Source: Streptomyces sp. NBC_01481 (GTDB lineage Bacteria; Actinomycetota; Actinomycetes; Streptomycetales; Streptomycetaceae). From it: a DNA stretch of 64,000 nt. Below are positions 7,221 to 16,187 of this stretch, in pieces. The DNA is taken from NCBI RefSeq assembly GCF_026339995.1, contig NZ_JAPEPT010000003.1:806001-870000 (forward strand). Direction: 5' to 3'. The position numbers and the translations under genes were made by a program. Under the pieces are notes generated by a model that was not told the origin of the DNA, did not search any database, and worked only from the letters and a program-made list of their open reading frames with translations. The number at the start of each line of letters is the position of its first letter. Positions within the stretch are counted from its first letter, which is position 1.

Positions 7221-9233
7221 ATGACAGCGACGACCGACGGAAGCAGCGGGCCCGCGGGGCCCGTGGCAGCCGCGGCCAGTGAACGAACCGACATCACGCA
7301 CGAAGTCGGCGATGTCACCCGGGCCGCGGCCCGGGCAGCGGAACGATCGATCGAGCATCTGCTGGGCCGGCAGGACGCCGAGGGCTGGTGGAAGGGCGAC
7401 CTCGAGACCAATGTGACGATGGACGCCGAGGATCTGCTGCTGCGTCAGTTCCTCGGTATCCAGGACGCACGGATCACCGAGGCGGCGGGCCGCTTCATCC
7501 GGGGCGAGCAGCGCGACGACGGCGCCTGGGCCACCTTCTACGGCGGGCCGGGCGAGCTCTCCACCACCGTCGAGGCGTACGTCGCGCTGCGGCTGGCCGG
7601 CGACCGGCCCGACGATCCGCACATGGCGCGCGCATCCGCCTGGATCAGGGACCGGGGCGGCATCGCCGCGAGCCGGGTCTTCACCCGGATCTGGCTGGCG
7701 CTCTTCGGCTGGTGGAAGTGGGACGACCTCCCCGAGCTGCCGCCCGAGTTGATCTTCTTTCCGAAGTGGCTCCCGCTCAACATCTACGACTTCGGCTGCT
7801 GGGCCCGGCAGACGATAGTGCCGCTCACGGTCGTCTCGGCGATGCGTCCGGTGCGGCCCGCGCCGTTCGCGCTCGACGAGCTGCACACCGACGCGCGGAC
7901 GCCTAGCCCCGTCAAGCCCCTTGCTCCCGCCGTGAGTTGGGACGGACTCTTTCAGCGTGCCGACAAGGTGCTGCACGCCTATCACAAGGTCGCACCGCGT
8001 CGGCTGCGCCGGGTCGCGATGAACGCGGCCGCGCGCTGGATCATCGAGCGCCAGGAGAACGACGGCTGCTGGGGCGGTATCCAGCCGCCCGCCGTGTACT
8101 CCGTCATCGCCCTGCATCTGCTCGGCTACGACCTTCAGCACCCCGTGATGAGGGCGGGCCTGGAGTCGCTGGACCGTTTCGCCGTCTGGCGCGAGGACGG
8201 CGCACGCATGATCGAGGCGTGTCAGTCGCCCGTATGGGACACCTGCCTGGCCACCATCGCGCTGGCCGACGCGGGACTGGCACCCGACCACCCGGCACTC
8301 GTCAAGGCCGCCGACTGGATGCTGGCCGAGGAGATCGTACGGCCCGGTGACTGGGCCGTACGCAAGCCCCGGCTCGCCCCGGGCGGCTGGGCGTTCGAGT
8401 TCCACAACGACAACTACCCGGACATCGACGACACGGCCGAGGTCATCCTCGCGCTGCGGCGGGTCAGGCACCCCGATCCGAAGCGGGTGGAGGCGGCGAT
8501 CGGCCGGGGCGCGCGCTGGACCATGGGCATGCAGTCCAGGAACGGTGCCTGGGCCGCCTTCGACGCCGACAACACCAGCGCGTTTCCCAACCGGCTGCCG
8601 TTCTGCGACTTCGGCGAAGTGATCGACCCGCCGTCGGCGGACGTCACCGCGCATGTCGTCGAGATGCTGGCCCACGAGGGCATGGCCCACCACCCCCGTA
8701 CCCGGCGCGGAATCGAGTGGCTGCTCACCGAACAGGAGCCCAGCGGCGCCTGGTTCGGCCGCTGGGGCGTCAACTACGTCTACGGAACAGGCTCGGTGGT
8801 CCCCGCGCTCACCGCGGCCGGGATGCCCCTCTCGCATCCCGCGATCCGGCGTGCCGTGCGCTGGCTCGAATCCGTCCAGAACGACGACGGAGGCTGGGGC
8901 GAGGACCTGCGCTCCTACCGCGAGCACAAGTGGATCGGCCACGGCGAGTCCACCGCCTCCCAGACCGCCTGGGCGCTGCTCGCGCTGCTCGCCGCGGGGG
9001 AGCGGGACAGCAAGACCGTCGAGCGGGGCGTGGCCTGGCTCGCCGAGACCCAGCAGGCGGACGGATCCTGGGACGAGCCGTACTTCACCGGCACCGGCTT
9101 CCCCTGGGACTTCTCGATCAACTACCACCTCTACCGGCAGGTCTTCCCGCTCACGGCGCTCGGCCGCTATGTGCACGGCGAGCCCTTCACCGACCGTGCG
9201 GGCAGCGCCCCGGACAACCGAGAGGGGGGCTGA
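7221..9233 (+). CDS. shc: Squalene-hopene cyclase
   Basis: 670 aa, the usual length for the family. ATG follows GAAGGGGAAG. The protonating DXDD motif is present as DIDDTAE near residue 401, and several QW repeats are visible (for example QNDDGGWGEDL, QEPSGAWFGRWG, QQADGSWDE). It is a monotopic membrane enzyme that cyclises squalene to hopene or hopanol in one step. Its substrate is made by hpnC/D/E just upstream, and its stop codon overlaps the phosphorylase gene that acts on the product's adenosyl derivative. Confidence 0.97.
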   Translation: MTATTDGSSGPAGPVAAAASERTDITHEVGDVTRAAARAAERSIEHLLGRQDAEGWWKGDLETNVTMDAEDLLLRQFLGIQDARITEAAGRFIRGEQRDDGAWATFYGGPGELSTTVEAYVALRLAGDRPDDPHMARASAWIRDRGGIAASRVFTRIWLALFGWWKWDDLPELPPELIFFPKWLPLNIYDFGCWARQTIVPLTVVSAMRPVRPAPFALDELHTDARTPSPVKPLAPAVSWDGLFQRADKVLHAYHKVAPRRLRRVAMNAAARWIIERQENDGCWGGIQPPAVYSVIALHLLGYDLQHPVMRAGLESLDRFAVWREDGARMIEACQSPVWDTCLATIALADAGLAPDHPALVKAADWMLAEEIVRPGDWAVRKPRLAPGGWAFEFHNDNYPDIDDTAEVILALRRVRHPDPKRVEAAIGRGARWTMGMQSRNGAWAAFDADNTSAFPNRLPFCDFGEVIDPPSADVTAHVVEMLAHEGMAHHPRTRRGIEWLLTEQEPSGAWFGRWGVNYVYGTGSVVPALTAAGMPLSHPAIRRAVRWLESVQNDDGGWGEDLRSYREHKWIGHGESTASQTAWALLALLAAGERDSKTVERGVAWLAETQQADGSWDEPYFTGTGFPWDFSINYHLYRQVFPLTALGRYVHGEPFTDRAGSAPDNREGG

Positions 9234-9886
9234 TGGACCGGTCCCCGGAGCCGTCCGGCTCCGCAGCGCCGCTGCTGATCGCCTGTGCGCTCGGCATCGA
9301 GAAACTCGCCCTGCGCACCGGCGACCGCAGTGGTGCAATCGGTCCGGTGACCGTGCTCCGCAGCGGCATGGGCCCGCAGAGCGCGGAGCGTGCCGTGCGG
9401 GAGGCGCTGGGCGAAGAGCCACTGCGGGACGCGGCGGTCGTCGCCTCGGGCTTCTGCGCCGGGCTCGCCCCGGGGATGCACCCCGGGGATCTGGTGGTCG
9501 CCGACGAGACCCGTCACGCCGACGGCTCCACGGTCTGTACGGATACGGAACTGCTGGTCAAGGCGGTGGCCCGGGCGGTTCCCGGACGCAGGGTGCACAC
9601 CGGCCCGCTGACCGGCTCGGACCATGTGATCCGCGGACACGAACGGGCCGAGCTGCGCGCCGGCGGGGCGATCGCCGTGGACATGGAGTCCGCGGCCACA
9701 CTCCGCACCGCTCTGAGCGCCGGGCCCCGCCCGGTTGCGGCCGTCCGGGTGGTCGTGGACGCTCCTGAGCATGAGCTGGTCCGTATTGGCACGGTGCGCG
9801 GTGGAATATCAGCCTTCCGTGTTCTTCGTGCCGTCCTTCCTGCTTTTTTCGAATGGCACCGTTCTTTGCTGCTCCCCAGGAGGTGA
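9233..9886 (+). CDS. Nucleoside phosphorylase-like protein, HpnG type
   Basis: 217 aa. The ATG overlaps the shc stop (TGATG). It is a PNP/UDP phosphorylase-family protein: N-terminal ACALGIEKLALR, a phosphate-loop-like GMGPQSAERAV, and GAIAVDMESAATL, the conserved substrate-binding MES motif. In hopanoid clusters this family (HpnG) removes adenine from adenosylhopane to give (phospho)ribosylhopane, the step after HpnH, whose gene follows. The assignment rests on fold plus position. The spacing to hpnH is 5 nt beyond a strong ribosome site. Confidence 0.8.
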   Translation: MDRSPEPSGSAAPLLIACALGIEKLALRTGDRSGAIGPVTVLRSGMGPQSAERAVREALGEEPLRDAAVVASGFCAGLAPGMHPGDLVVADETRHADGSTVCTDTELLVKAVARAVPGRRVHTGPLTGSDHVIRGHERAELRAGGAIAVDMESAATLRTALSAGPRPVAAVRVVVDAPEHELVRIGTVRGGISAFRVLRAVLPAFFEWHRSLLLPRR

Positions 9887-9891
9887 GCTAG

Positions 9892-10914
9892 ATGGCCATG
9901 CCGCTCCGTCAGACCATCAGGGTCGGGACGTACCTCTTTGAACAGAAGCTCCGCAAGCGTGAGAAGTTCCCGCTCATCGTCGAGCTGGAACCGCTTTTCG
10001 CCTGCAATCTGAAGTGCGAGGGGTGCGGGAAGATCCAGCATCCGGCAGGGGTTCTGAAGCAGCGCATGCCGGTCGCGCAGGCGGTGGGTGCGGTCCTGGA
10101 ATCCGGGGCGCCGATGGTCTCCATCGCGGGCGGCGAGCCACTGATGCACCCTCAGATCGATGAGATCGTGCGCCAGTTGGTGGCGAGGAAGAAGTACGTC
10201 TTCCTCTGTACCAATGCGATGCTGCTGCGGAAGAAGATCGAGAACTTCACCCCTTCCCGGTACTTCGCCTTTGCCGTGCACATCGACGGGCTGCGTGAGC
10301 GGCACGACGAATCGGTCGCCAAGGAAGGCGTCTTCGACGAGGCGGTGGAGGCGATCAAGGAGGCCAAGAAGCGCGGTTTCCGGGTCACCACCAATTCGAC
10401 CTTCTTCAACACCGACACCCCGCAGACCGTCATCGAGGTGCTCAATTACCTCAATGACGACCTGAAGGTGGACGAGATGATGATCTCGCCCGCGTACGCG
10501 TATGAGAAGGCGCCCGACCAGGAGCACTTCCTCGGCGTCGAGCAGACCCGCGAGCTGTTCAAGAAGTCCTTCGCCGGCGGCAACCGGCGGCGCTGGCGGC
10601 TCAACCACTCGCCGCTCTTCCTCGACTTCCTGGAGGGCAAGGCGGACTTCCCCTGCACGGCGTGGGCGATCCCCAACTACTCGCTCTTCGGCTGGCAGCG
10701 CCCCTGCTATCTGATGGCCGACGGTTATGTCCCCACCTACCGGGAGCTCATCGAGGAGACCGACTGGAGCAAGTACGGCCGCGGCAAGGACCCGCGCTGC
10801 GCCAACTGCATGGCGCACTGCGGTTACGAGCCCACCGCCGTCCTCGCCACCATGGGCTCCCTCAAGGAGTCTCTGCGGGCGGCACGCGACACCGTCTCGG
10901 GAAACCGCGGGTGA
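9892..10914 (+). CDS. hpnH: Radical SAM adenosylhopane synthase HpnH
   Basis: 340 aa. AGGAGGTGAG precedes ATG 9892. The radical-SAM cysteine motif ACNLKCEGC places Cys at residues 38, 42 and 45 (CxxxCxxC), and SIAGGEPLMHPQ is the SAM-binding GGEP motif. A C-terminal cysteine group (CANCMAHCGYEPTA) matches the SPASM-like tail of HpnH. HpnH couples the 5'-deoxyadenosyl radical to diploptene to form adenosylhopane, opening the C35 side-chain branch completed here by the HpnG-type enzyme and HpnO. Confidence 0.95.
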   Translation: MAMPLRQTIRVGTYLFEQKLRKREKFPLIVELEPLFACNLKCEGCGKIQHPAGVLKQRMPVAQAVGAVLESGAPMVSIAGGEPLMHPQIDEIVRQLVARKKYVFLCTNAMLLRKKIENFTPSRYFAFAVHIDGLRERHDESVAKEGVFDEAVEAIKEAKKRGFRVTTNSTFFNTDTPQTVIEVLNYLNDDLKVDEMMISPAYAYEKAPDQEHFLGVEQTRELFKKSFAGGNRRRWRLNHSPLFLDFLEGKADFPCTAWAIPNYSLFGWQRPCYLMADGYVPTYRELIEETDWSKYGRGKDPRCANCMAHCGYEPTAVLATMGSLKESLRAARDTVSGNRG

Positions 10915-10918
10915 CGTC

Positions 10919-12085
10919 ATGTCCCAAGGAGAGCCAGTAGCGCTGGGGCTCCCGGAGCTGCCGGCCCGGCCGATCGCGATGCGCCGCACCTCGCGGCGCA
11001 TCCACGTCGGGCCGGTCGCCGTCGGCGGGGACGCGCCCGTATCGGTGCAGTCGATGACGACCACGCGCACCTCGGACATCGGGGCGACGCTGCAGCAGAT
11101 CGCCGAGCTGACCGCGTCGGGCTGCCAGATCGTACGGGTCGCCTGTCCCACCCAGGACGACGCGGACGCGCTCGCCACCATCGCCCGCAAATCGCAGATC
11201 CCGGTGATCGCGGACATCCACTTCCAGCCGAAGTACGTCTTCGCGGCGATCGACGCCGGGTGTGCGGCGGTCCGCGTGAACCCCGGCAACATCAAGCAGT
11301 TCGACGACAAAGTCAAGGAGATCGCCCGAGCGGCGTCGGATGCGGGGATTCCGATCCGGATCGGGGTGAACGCCGGCTCGCTGGACCGGCGGCTGCTCGC
11401 CAAATACGGCAAGGCGACGCCGGAGGCGCTGGTCGAGTCGGCGCTGTGGGAGGCGTCCCTCTTCGAGGAGCACGGTTTCCGCGACATCAAGATCTCGGTC
11501 AAGCACAACGACCCGGTCGTCATGGTCAACGCCTACCGGCAGCTCGCTGCGGCCTGCGACTATCCGCTGCACCTGGGGGTGACGGAGGCGGGGCCCACGT
11601 TCCAGGGGACGATCAAGTCGGCCGTCGCCTTCGGGGCGCTGCTCAGCGAGGGAATCGGGGACACCATCCGGGTCTCGCTCTCCGCACCGCCCGCCGAAGA
11701 GGTCAAGGTCGGCATCCAGATCCTGGAGTCGCTCAATCTGCGCCAACGCCGCCTGGAGATCGTCTCCTGCCCGTCCTGCGGACGGGCCCAGGTCGATGTG
11801 TACAAGCTCGCCGACCAGGTCACGGCAGGCCTTGAGGGCATGGAGGTGCCGCTGCGCGTCGCCGTCATGGGGTGTGTCGTCAACGGTCCCGGCGAGGCGA
11901 GGGAAGCGGACCTCGGCGTGGCGTCGGGCAATGGGAAGGGTCAGATCTTCGTGAAGGGCGAGGTCATCAAGACCGTGCCCGAGTCGAAGATCGTCGAGAC
12001 CCTCATCGAAGAGGCGATGAAGATCGCCGAATCCATGGAGGACGCGGGGACGGCCTCGGGTCCGCCCGCCGTCACCGTGAGCTGA
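10919..12085 (+). CDS. ispG: 4-hydroxy-3-methylbut-2-enyl diphosphate synthase IspG
   Basis: 388 aa, start ATG 10919 four bases after the hpnH stop; the longer frame back to 10727 lies inside hpnH and is rejected. The 4Fe-4S ligands are visible in EIVSCPSCGRAQ and GCVVNGPGEA near the C-terminus, and the TIM-barrel part contains VRVACPTQDDA and NPGNIKQ. It converts MEcPP to HMBPP in the MEP pathway. Together with dxs next door it supplies extra isoprenoid precursor to hopanoid synthesis; a second housekeeping copy elsewhere in the genome is likely but cannot be seen here. Confidence 0.95.
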   Translation: MSQGEPVALGLPELPARPIAMRRTSRRIHVGPVAVGGDAPVSVQSMTTTRTSDIGATLQQIAELTASGCQIVRVACPTQDDADALATIARKSQIPVIADIHFQPKYVFAAIDAGCAAVRVNPGNIKQFDDKVKEIARAASDAGIPIRIGVNAGSLDRRLLAKYGKATPEALVESALWEASLFEEHGFRDIKISVKHNDPVVMVNAYRQLAAACDYPLHLGVTEAGPTFQGTIKSAVAFGALLSEGIGDTIRVSLSAPPAEEVKVGIQILESLNLRQRRLEIVSCPSCGRAQVDVYKLADQVTAGLEGMEVPLRVAVMGCVVNGPGEAREADLGVASGNGKGQIFVKGEVIKTVPESKIVETLIEEAMKIAESMEDAGTASGPPAVTVS

Positions 12086-12110
12086 ACCAGCAAGTGAAGG
12101 GGGTCCGACC

Positions 12111-13991
12111 GTGACGATTCTTGAGAACATCCGGGGGCCGCGCGATCTGAAGGCGCTGACCGATGCGGAACTCGAAGAACTCTCCGAGGAGATCAGAGAG
12201 TTCCTGGTACAGGCGGTGGCGAGAACGGGCGGCCACCTGGGACCGAACCTCGGCGTCGTGGAGCTGACCGTCGCCCTCCACCGGGTCTTCGACTCGCCCG
12301 TCGACCGCATCCTGTGGGACACCGGGCACCAGAGCTACGTACACAAACTGCTCACCGGCCGGCAGGACTTCTCCAAGCTGCGCGGCAAGGGCGGGCTCTC
12401 CGGCTATCCCTCGCGCGAGGAGTCCGAGCACGACGTCATCGAGAACTCCCACGCCTCCACCGTGCTCGGCTGGGCCGACGGCCTTGCCAAGGCCCATCAG
12501 GTGCTCGGCAGCAGCGGCCATGTCGTCGCGGTCATCGGGGACGGCGCGCTCACCGGCGGCATGGCCTGGGAGGCTCTCAACAACATCGCCGCGGCCAAGG
12601 ACCGGCCGCTGATCATCGTCGTCAACGACAACGAACGCTCCTACGCGCCGACGATCGGCGGCCTCGCCAACCACCTCGCCACACTGCGTACCACCGACGG
12701 CTACGAGCGGGTCCTGGCCTGGGGCAAGGACGTTCTCCAGCACACGCCCGTCGTCGGCAAGCCGCTGTATGAATCGCTGCACGGCGCGAAGAAGGGCTTC
12801 AAGGACGCCTTCGCGCCGCAGGGGATGTTCGAGGATCTGGGCCTGAAGTACGTCGGCCCGATCGACGGGCACGACATCGCGGCCGTCGAGTCGGCGCTGC
12901 GCCGGGCGAAACGATTCCACGGGCCCGTCCTGGTGCACTGTCTGACCGAGAAGGGCCGCGGCTACCAGCCCGCGGTGGAGGACGAGGCCGACCGCTTCCA
13001 CACCGTCGGCATCATGGACCCGCTGACCTGTGAGCCGCTCGCACCGTCCAACGGCCCTTCCTGGACGTCGGTGTTCGGGGACGAGATCGCCGAGATCGGG
13101 TCGCAGCGGCCGGACGTCGTGGCGATAACGGCCGCGATGCTGCACCCCGTCGGTCTGACGAAGTTCGCCGAGCGCTTCCCCGAGCGGGTATGGGACGTCG
13201 GGATCGCCGAGCAGCACGCCGCCGTCTCCGCGGCCGGGCTCGCCACCGGAGGCCTGCACCCGGTCGTCGCCGTGTACGCCACCTTCCTCAACCGGGCGTT
13301 CGACCAGCTGCTGATGGACGTGGCCCTGCACAAGTGCGGAGTGACCTTCGTGCTCGACCGCGCGGGCGTCACCGGCGTCGACGGGCCCTCCCACAACGGC
13401 ATGTGGGACATGTCGATCCTCCAGGTCGTTCCCGGACTGCGGATCGCCGCGCCGCGCGACGCCGACCGGCTGCGCCAGGAGTTGCGCGAGGCCGTCGACG
13501 TCAGTGACGCGCCCACCGTGCTGCGCTTCCCGAAGGAGTCCGTGGGCGAACCGGTCGAGGCGATCGGCCGGATCGGCGGGATGGACGTACTGCACCGGGA
13601 CATCGAGCCCGAGGTGCTTGTCGTGTCCGTAGGAGCCCTGGCCCCCGTCTGTCTGCAGGCCGTGGAACTGCTCCGGGGGCGCGGCATCGCGTGCACCGTC
13701 GTGGACCCGCGCTGGGTCAAGCCCGTCGACGAACAGCTCGCGCCGCTCGCCGCCCAGCACCGGCTGGTGGCCGTGGTCGAGGACAACAGCCGCAACGGCG
13801 GCGTCGGTTCGGCCGTCGGGCAGGCACTGCGGGACGCGGACGTCGATGTGCCGCTGCGTACCTTCGGCATCCCCGAGCAGTTCCTCGCGCACGCCAAGCG
13901 CGGCGAGGTGCTCGCCGACATAGGGCTCACGCCGGTGGAGATCGCGGGACGGATCAGCGCTGCCATGGCAGTCAAGGAGAACGGTCAATGA
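12111..13991 (+). CDS. dxs: 1-deoxy-D-xylulose-5-phosphate synthase
   Basis: 626 aa, GTG start after AAGGGGG. The TPP-binding region is GDGALTGGMAWEALN near residue 143, ending in IVVNDNERS, and the transketolase pyrimidine domain includes GIAEQHAAVSAAGLA, with the catalytic Glu in AEQHA. It makes DXP from pyruvate and glyceraldehyde 3-phosphate, the entry step of the MEP pathway. Its stop overlaps the hpnO ATG, tying precursor supply to hopanoid tailoring. Confidence 0.96.
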   Translation: MTILENIRGPRDLKALTDAELEELSEEIREFLVQAVARTGGHLGPNLGVVELTVALHRVFDSPVDRILWDTGHQSYVHKLLTGRQDFSKLRGKGGLSGYPSREESEHDVIENSHASTVLGWADGLAKAHQVLGSSGHVVAVIGDGALTGGMAWEALNNIAAAKDRPLIIVVNDNERSYAPTIGGLANHLATLRTTDGYERVLAWGKDVLQHTPVVGKPLYESLHGAKKGFKDAFAPQGMFEDLGLKYVGPIDGHDIAAVESALRRAKRFHGPVLVHCLTEKGRGYQPAVEDEADRFHTVGIMDPLTCEPLAPSNGPSWTSVFGDEIAEIGSQRPDVVAITAAMLHPVGLTKFAERFPERVWDVGIAEQHAAVSAAGLATGGLHPVVAVYATFLNRAFDQLLMDVALHKCGVTFVLDRAGVTGVDGPSHNGMWDMSILQVVPGLRIAAPRDADRLRQELREAVDVSDAPTVLRFPKESVGEPVEAIGRIGGMDVLHRDIEPEVLVVSVGALAPVCLQAVELLRGRGIACTVVDPRWVKPVDEQLAPLAAQHRLVAVVEDNSRNGGVGSAVGQALRDADVDVPLRTFGIPEQFLAHAKRGEVLADIGLTPVEIAGRISAAMAVKENGQ

Positions 13992-15373
13992 GCAAGGAGT
14001 TCGACCTGGCCCAGCTGCTCGCCGAGCGCGGAGGCGAGCGCTACGAGCTGCACGCCAGACATCTCAACCACCAGCTGCCGCGCATGCTGCACACCATCGG
14101 CTTCGACAAGGTCTACGAGCGGGCCGAGGGCGCGTACTTCTGGGACTCAGAGGGCAACGACTACCTCGACATGCTCGCGGGCTTTGGGGTGATGGGGCTC
14201 GGCCGGCATCACCCCGTCGTACGCAAGGCGCTGCACGACGTCCTGGACGCCTCGCTCGCCGACCTCACCCGCTTCGACTGCCAGCCGCTGCCGGGACTGC
14301 TGGCCGAGAAGCTGCTGGCGCACAGCCCGCACCTGGACCGGGTGTTCTTCGGCAACAGCGGTACGGAAGCGGTGGAGACCGCCCTCAAGTTCGCCCGGTA
14401 CGCGACCGGGAAGCCGAGGGTCATCTACTGCTCCCACGCCTTCCACGGGCTCACCACCGGGTCCCTGTCGGTCAACGGCGAGGCGGGCTTCCGGGACGGA
14501 TTCGCGCCGCTGCTGCCCGACACCGCGATCGCGATGGGCGATCTGTCCGCGCTGGAGCGGGAGTTGAAGCGCGGCGATGTGGCGGGCTTCGTGGTGGAGC
14601 CCGTCCAGGGCAAGGGGGTGCACGCGACCCCGCCCGGATTCCTGTACGCGGCCCAGGAACTGCTGCACAAGCACAAGGCCCTGCTGATCGCCGACGAGGT
14701 GCAGACCGGCCTCGGCAGGACCGGCGACTTCTACGCCTACCAGCACGAGGAAGGGGTCGAGCCGGATCTGGTCTGTGTCGCGAAGGCGCTCTCGGGCGGA
14801 TACGTACCGGTCGGGGCCACGCTCGGCAAGGACTGGATCTTCAAGAAGGTGTACTCCTCGATGGACCGGGTCCTTGTGCACTCGGCGAGCTTCGGATCCA
14901 ACGCCCAGGCGATGGCCGCCGGGCTCGCAGTGCTCTCGGTGATCGAGGACGAGCAGATCGTCGCCAACGCCAGGGTGACCGGCGAGCTGCTGCGCTCCCG
15001 CCTTGCCGCGCTCGTCGACCGCTATGAGCTGCTGCACGAGGTGCGCGGTCGCGGCCTGATGATCGGCATCGAGTTCGGCCGGCCGGACTCGATCAAGCTA
15101 CGCAGCCGCTGGACCATGCTGCAGGCAGCCCGCAAGGGCCTGTTCGCGCAGATGGTCGTGGTGCCGCTGCTGCAGAAGCACCGGATCCTGACCCAGGTCT
15201 CCGGCGACCATCTGGAAGTGATCAAGCTGATTCCGCCGCTGACCATCGGCGAGCGGGAGGTGGACCGGTTCGTGGAGGCGTTCACGGCCGTGATGGACGA
15301 TGCCCACGGCGGTGGCGGACTGATGTGGGACTTCGGCAAGACCCTGGTCAAGCAGGCCGTCGCGAATCGCTAG
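13988..15373 (+). CDS. hpnO: PLP aminotransferase HpnO (aminohopanoid formation)
   Basis: 461 aa from ATG 13988, overlapping the dxs stop. It is a class III aminotransferase: GNSGTEAVETALKFAR binds PLP phosphate, LIADEVQTGLGRTG holds the Asp that contacts the pyridine nitrogen, and the Schiff-base Lys is in VAKALSGGYVPVGA. In hopanoid operons this class (HpnO) aminates the C35 side chain to give aminobacteriohopanetriol. The name rests on being last in an otherwise complete hopanoid operon. The TAG stop is 5 bp before the twin palindromes that control the next gene. Confidence 0.88.
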   Translation: MSKEFDLAQLLAERGGERYELHARHLNHQLPRMLHTIGFDKVYERAEGAYFWDSEGNDYLDMLAGFGVMGLGRHHPVVRKALHDVLDASLADLTRFDCQPLPGLLAEKLLAHSPHLDRVFFGNSGTEAVETALKFARYATGKPRVIYCSHAFHGLTTGSLSVNGEAGFRDGFAPLLPDTAIAMGDLSALERELKRGDVAGFVVEPVQGKGVHATPPGFLYAAQELLHKHKALLIADEVQTGLGRTGDFYAYQHEEGVEPDLVCVAKALSGGYVPVGATLGKDWIFKKVYSSMDRVLVHSASFGSNAQAMAAGLAVLSVIEDEQIVANARVTGELLRSRLAALVDRYELLHEVRGRGLMIGIEFGRPDSIKLRSRWTMLQAARKGLFAQMVVVPLLQKHRILTQVSGDHLEVIKLIPPLTIGEREVDRFVEAFTAVMDDAHGGGGLMWDFGKTLVKQAVANR

Positions 15374-15378
15374 TCCTT

Positions 15379-15412
15379 TTGCCTCTGGGGCAAGGAATTT
15401 GCCTCAGAGGCA
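15379..15412. promoter_or_regulatory. Twin palindromic operator upstream of the cupin regulator
   Basis: Two near-identical 13-bp palindromes, TGCCTCTGGGGCA (15380-15392, one mismatched pair) and TGCCTCAGAGGCA (15400-15412, perfect), have centres at 15386 and 15406, 20 bp or about two helical turns apart. Both are preceded by T, giving TTGCC...GGCAA for the first site. They lie 22-54 bp before the start of the XRE/cupin gene, so autoregulation by that protein is the simplest reading. Confidence 0.65.
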
Positions 15413-15433
15413 GCCTCCTGGCGCAATGGACGT

Positions 15434-16021
15434 ATGACCAATCCTGCCGCAGTGGCGGCTGACGGGCTGCCCGATGTCGCACCGAGGCTGCGCGATCTGC
15501 GCCGCCGCCGCGATCTCACCCTGGAGGCCGCCGCCGAGCGCGCGGGGCTTTCCCCCGCCCATCTGTCCCGGCTCGAGACGGGCCGCCGCCAGCCCTCGCT
15601 GCCGATGCTGCTGGGCCTCGCCCGCATCTACGGTACGACGGTCGCCGAGCTCCTCGGTGAGTCGGCGCCCGAGCGCGAGCCGATCATCCGCGCCGGGCGC
15701 AAGGAGCCCTCGTCGGCCTTCGGCTGGACCTACCACCGGGCCGGGGGCCCCGGCCGGGCCATGCAGGCCCTGCGGCTGGTCGTGCCGTACGGATCCCAGG
15801 GCGATCTGGTGCGGGTGCACCCGGGCGAGGAGTGGCTGTACGTCCTCCACGGGCGGCTCAGGCTGGCGCTCGGGGACGCCGTGCACGAGCTGAGCCCCGG
15901 GGACAGCGCGCACTTCGACTCCCAGACCCCGCACCGCATCGCCGCGGCCACACGCGAAGGGGCGGAGCTCCTGTTCGTACACACGCTGCTGCAGAGCCCC
16001 GACATCCATCCGCATGCCTGA
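15434..16021 (+). CDS. XRE-family transcriptional regulator with C-terminal cupin domain
   Basis: 195 aa. The helix-turn-helix is at about residues 17-72 (LRDLRRRRDLTLEAAAERAGLS, then HLSRLETGRRQPSLPML). A cupin sensor domain lies at about 105-185 (HPGEEWLYVLHGRLRLALGD, LSPGDSAHFDSQTPHRI). Members of this architecture sense small molecules and often repress their own transcription. The twin palindromes just upstream are likely targets. A 42-aa membrane protein follows, a pairing I recall from other streptomycetes. A role in hopanoid control is possible only by position. Confidence 0.88.
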   Translation: MTNPAAVAADGLPDVAPRLRDLRRRRDLTLEAAAERAGLSPAHLSRLETGRRQPSLPMLLGLARIYGTTVAELLGESAPEREPIIRAGRKEPSSAFGWTYHRAGGPGRAMQALRLVVPYGSQGDLVRVHPGEEWLYVLHGRLRLALGDAVHELSPGDSAHFDSQTPHRIAAATREGAELLFVHTLLQSPDIHPHA

Positions 16022-16040
16022 GACACGCGAAAGGCCCGCC

Positions 16041-16169
16041 ATGTCCCAGCACAACGAAGAGGGGAAGTTCCCCCGAGGGCTCGTGATCCGGCTCTTCGCC
16101 TATCTGGTGGCGGGCCATCTGTTCGCCGCGTTCCTGTATCTGCTGTTCACGCTCGGCGACAAGGGCTAG
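16041..16169 (+). CDS. Small membrane protein, DUF6126-like
   Basis: 42 aa, starting 19 nt after the regulator stop. It begins MSQHNEEGKFPRGLVIRLFA and has one long hydrophobic helix (about residues 17-38), a short acidic N-terminus and a charged tail, so it is probably a single-pass membrane protein. The PRGLVIRLFAYLVAGHLFAA pattern is what I remember of DUF6126, encoded beside cupin-HTH regulators. Likely co-transcribed with the regulator. Function unknown. Confidence 0.7.
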   Translation: MSQHNEEGKFPRGLVIRLFAYLVAGHLFAAFLYLLFTLGDKG

Positions 16170-16187
16170 GAGGTGTCCGCCAGTGGC

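Noticed and set aside
6777..9422. Minus-strand frame of 881 codons opposite shc
   Set aside because: Exactly antisense to the cyclase gene; typical shadow from GC-rich third positions.
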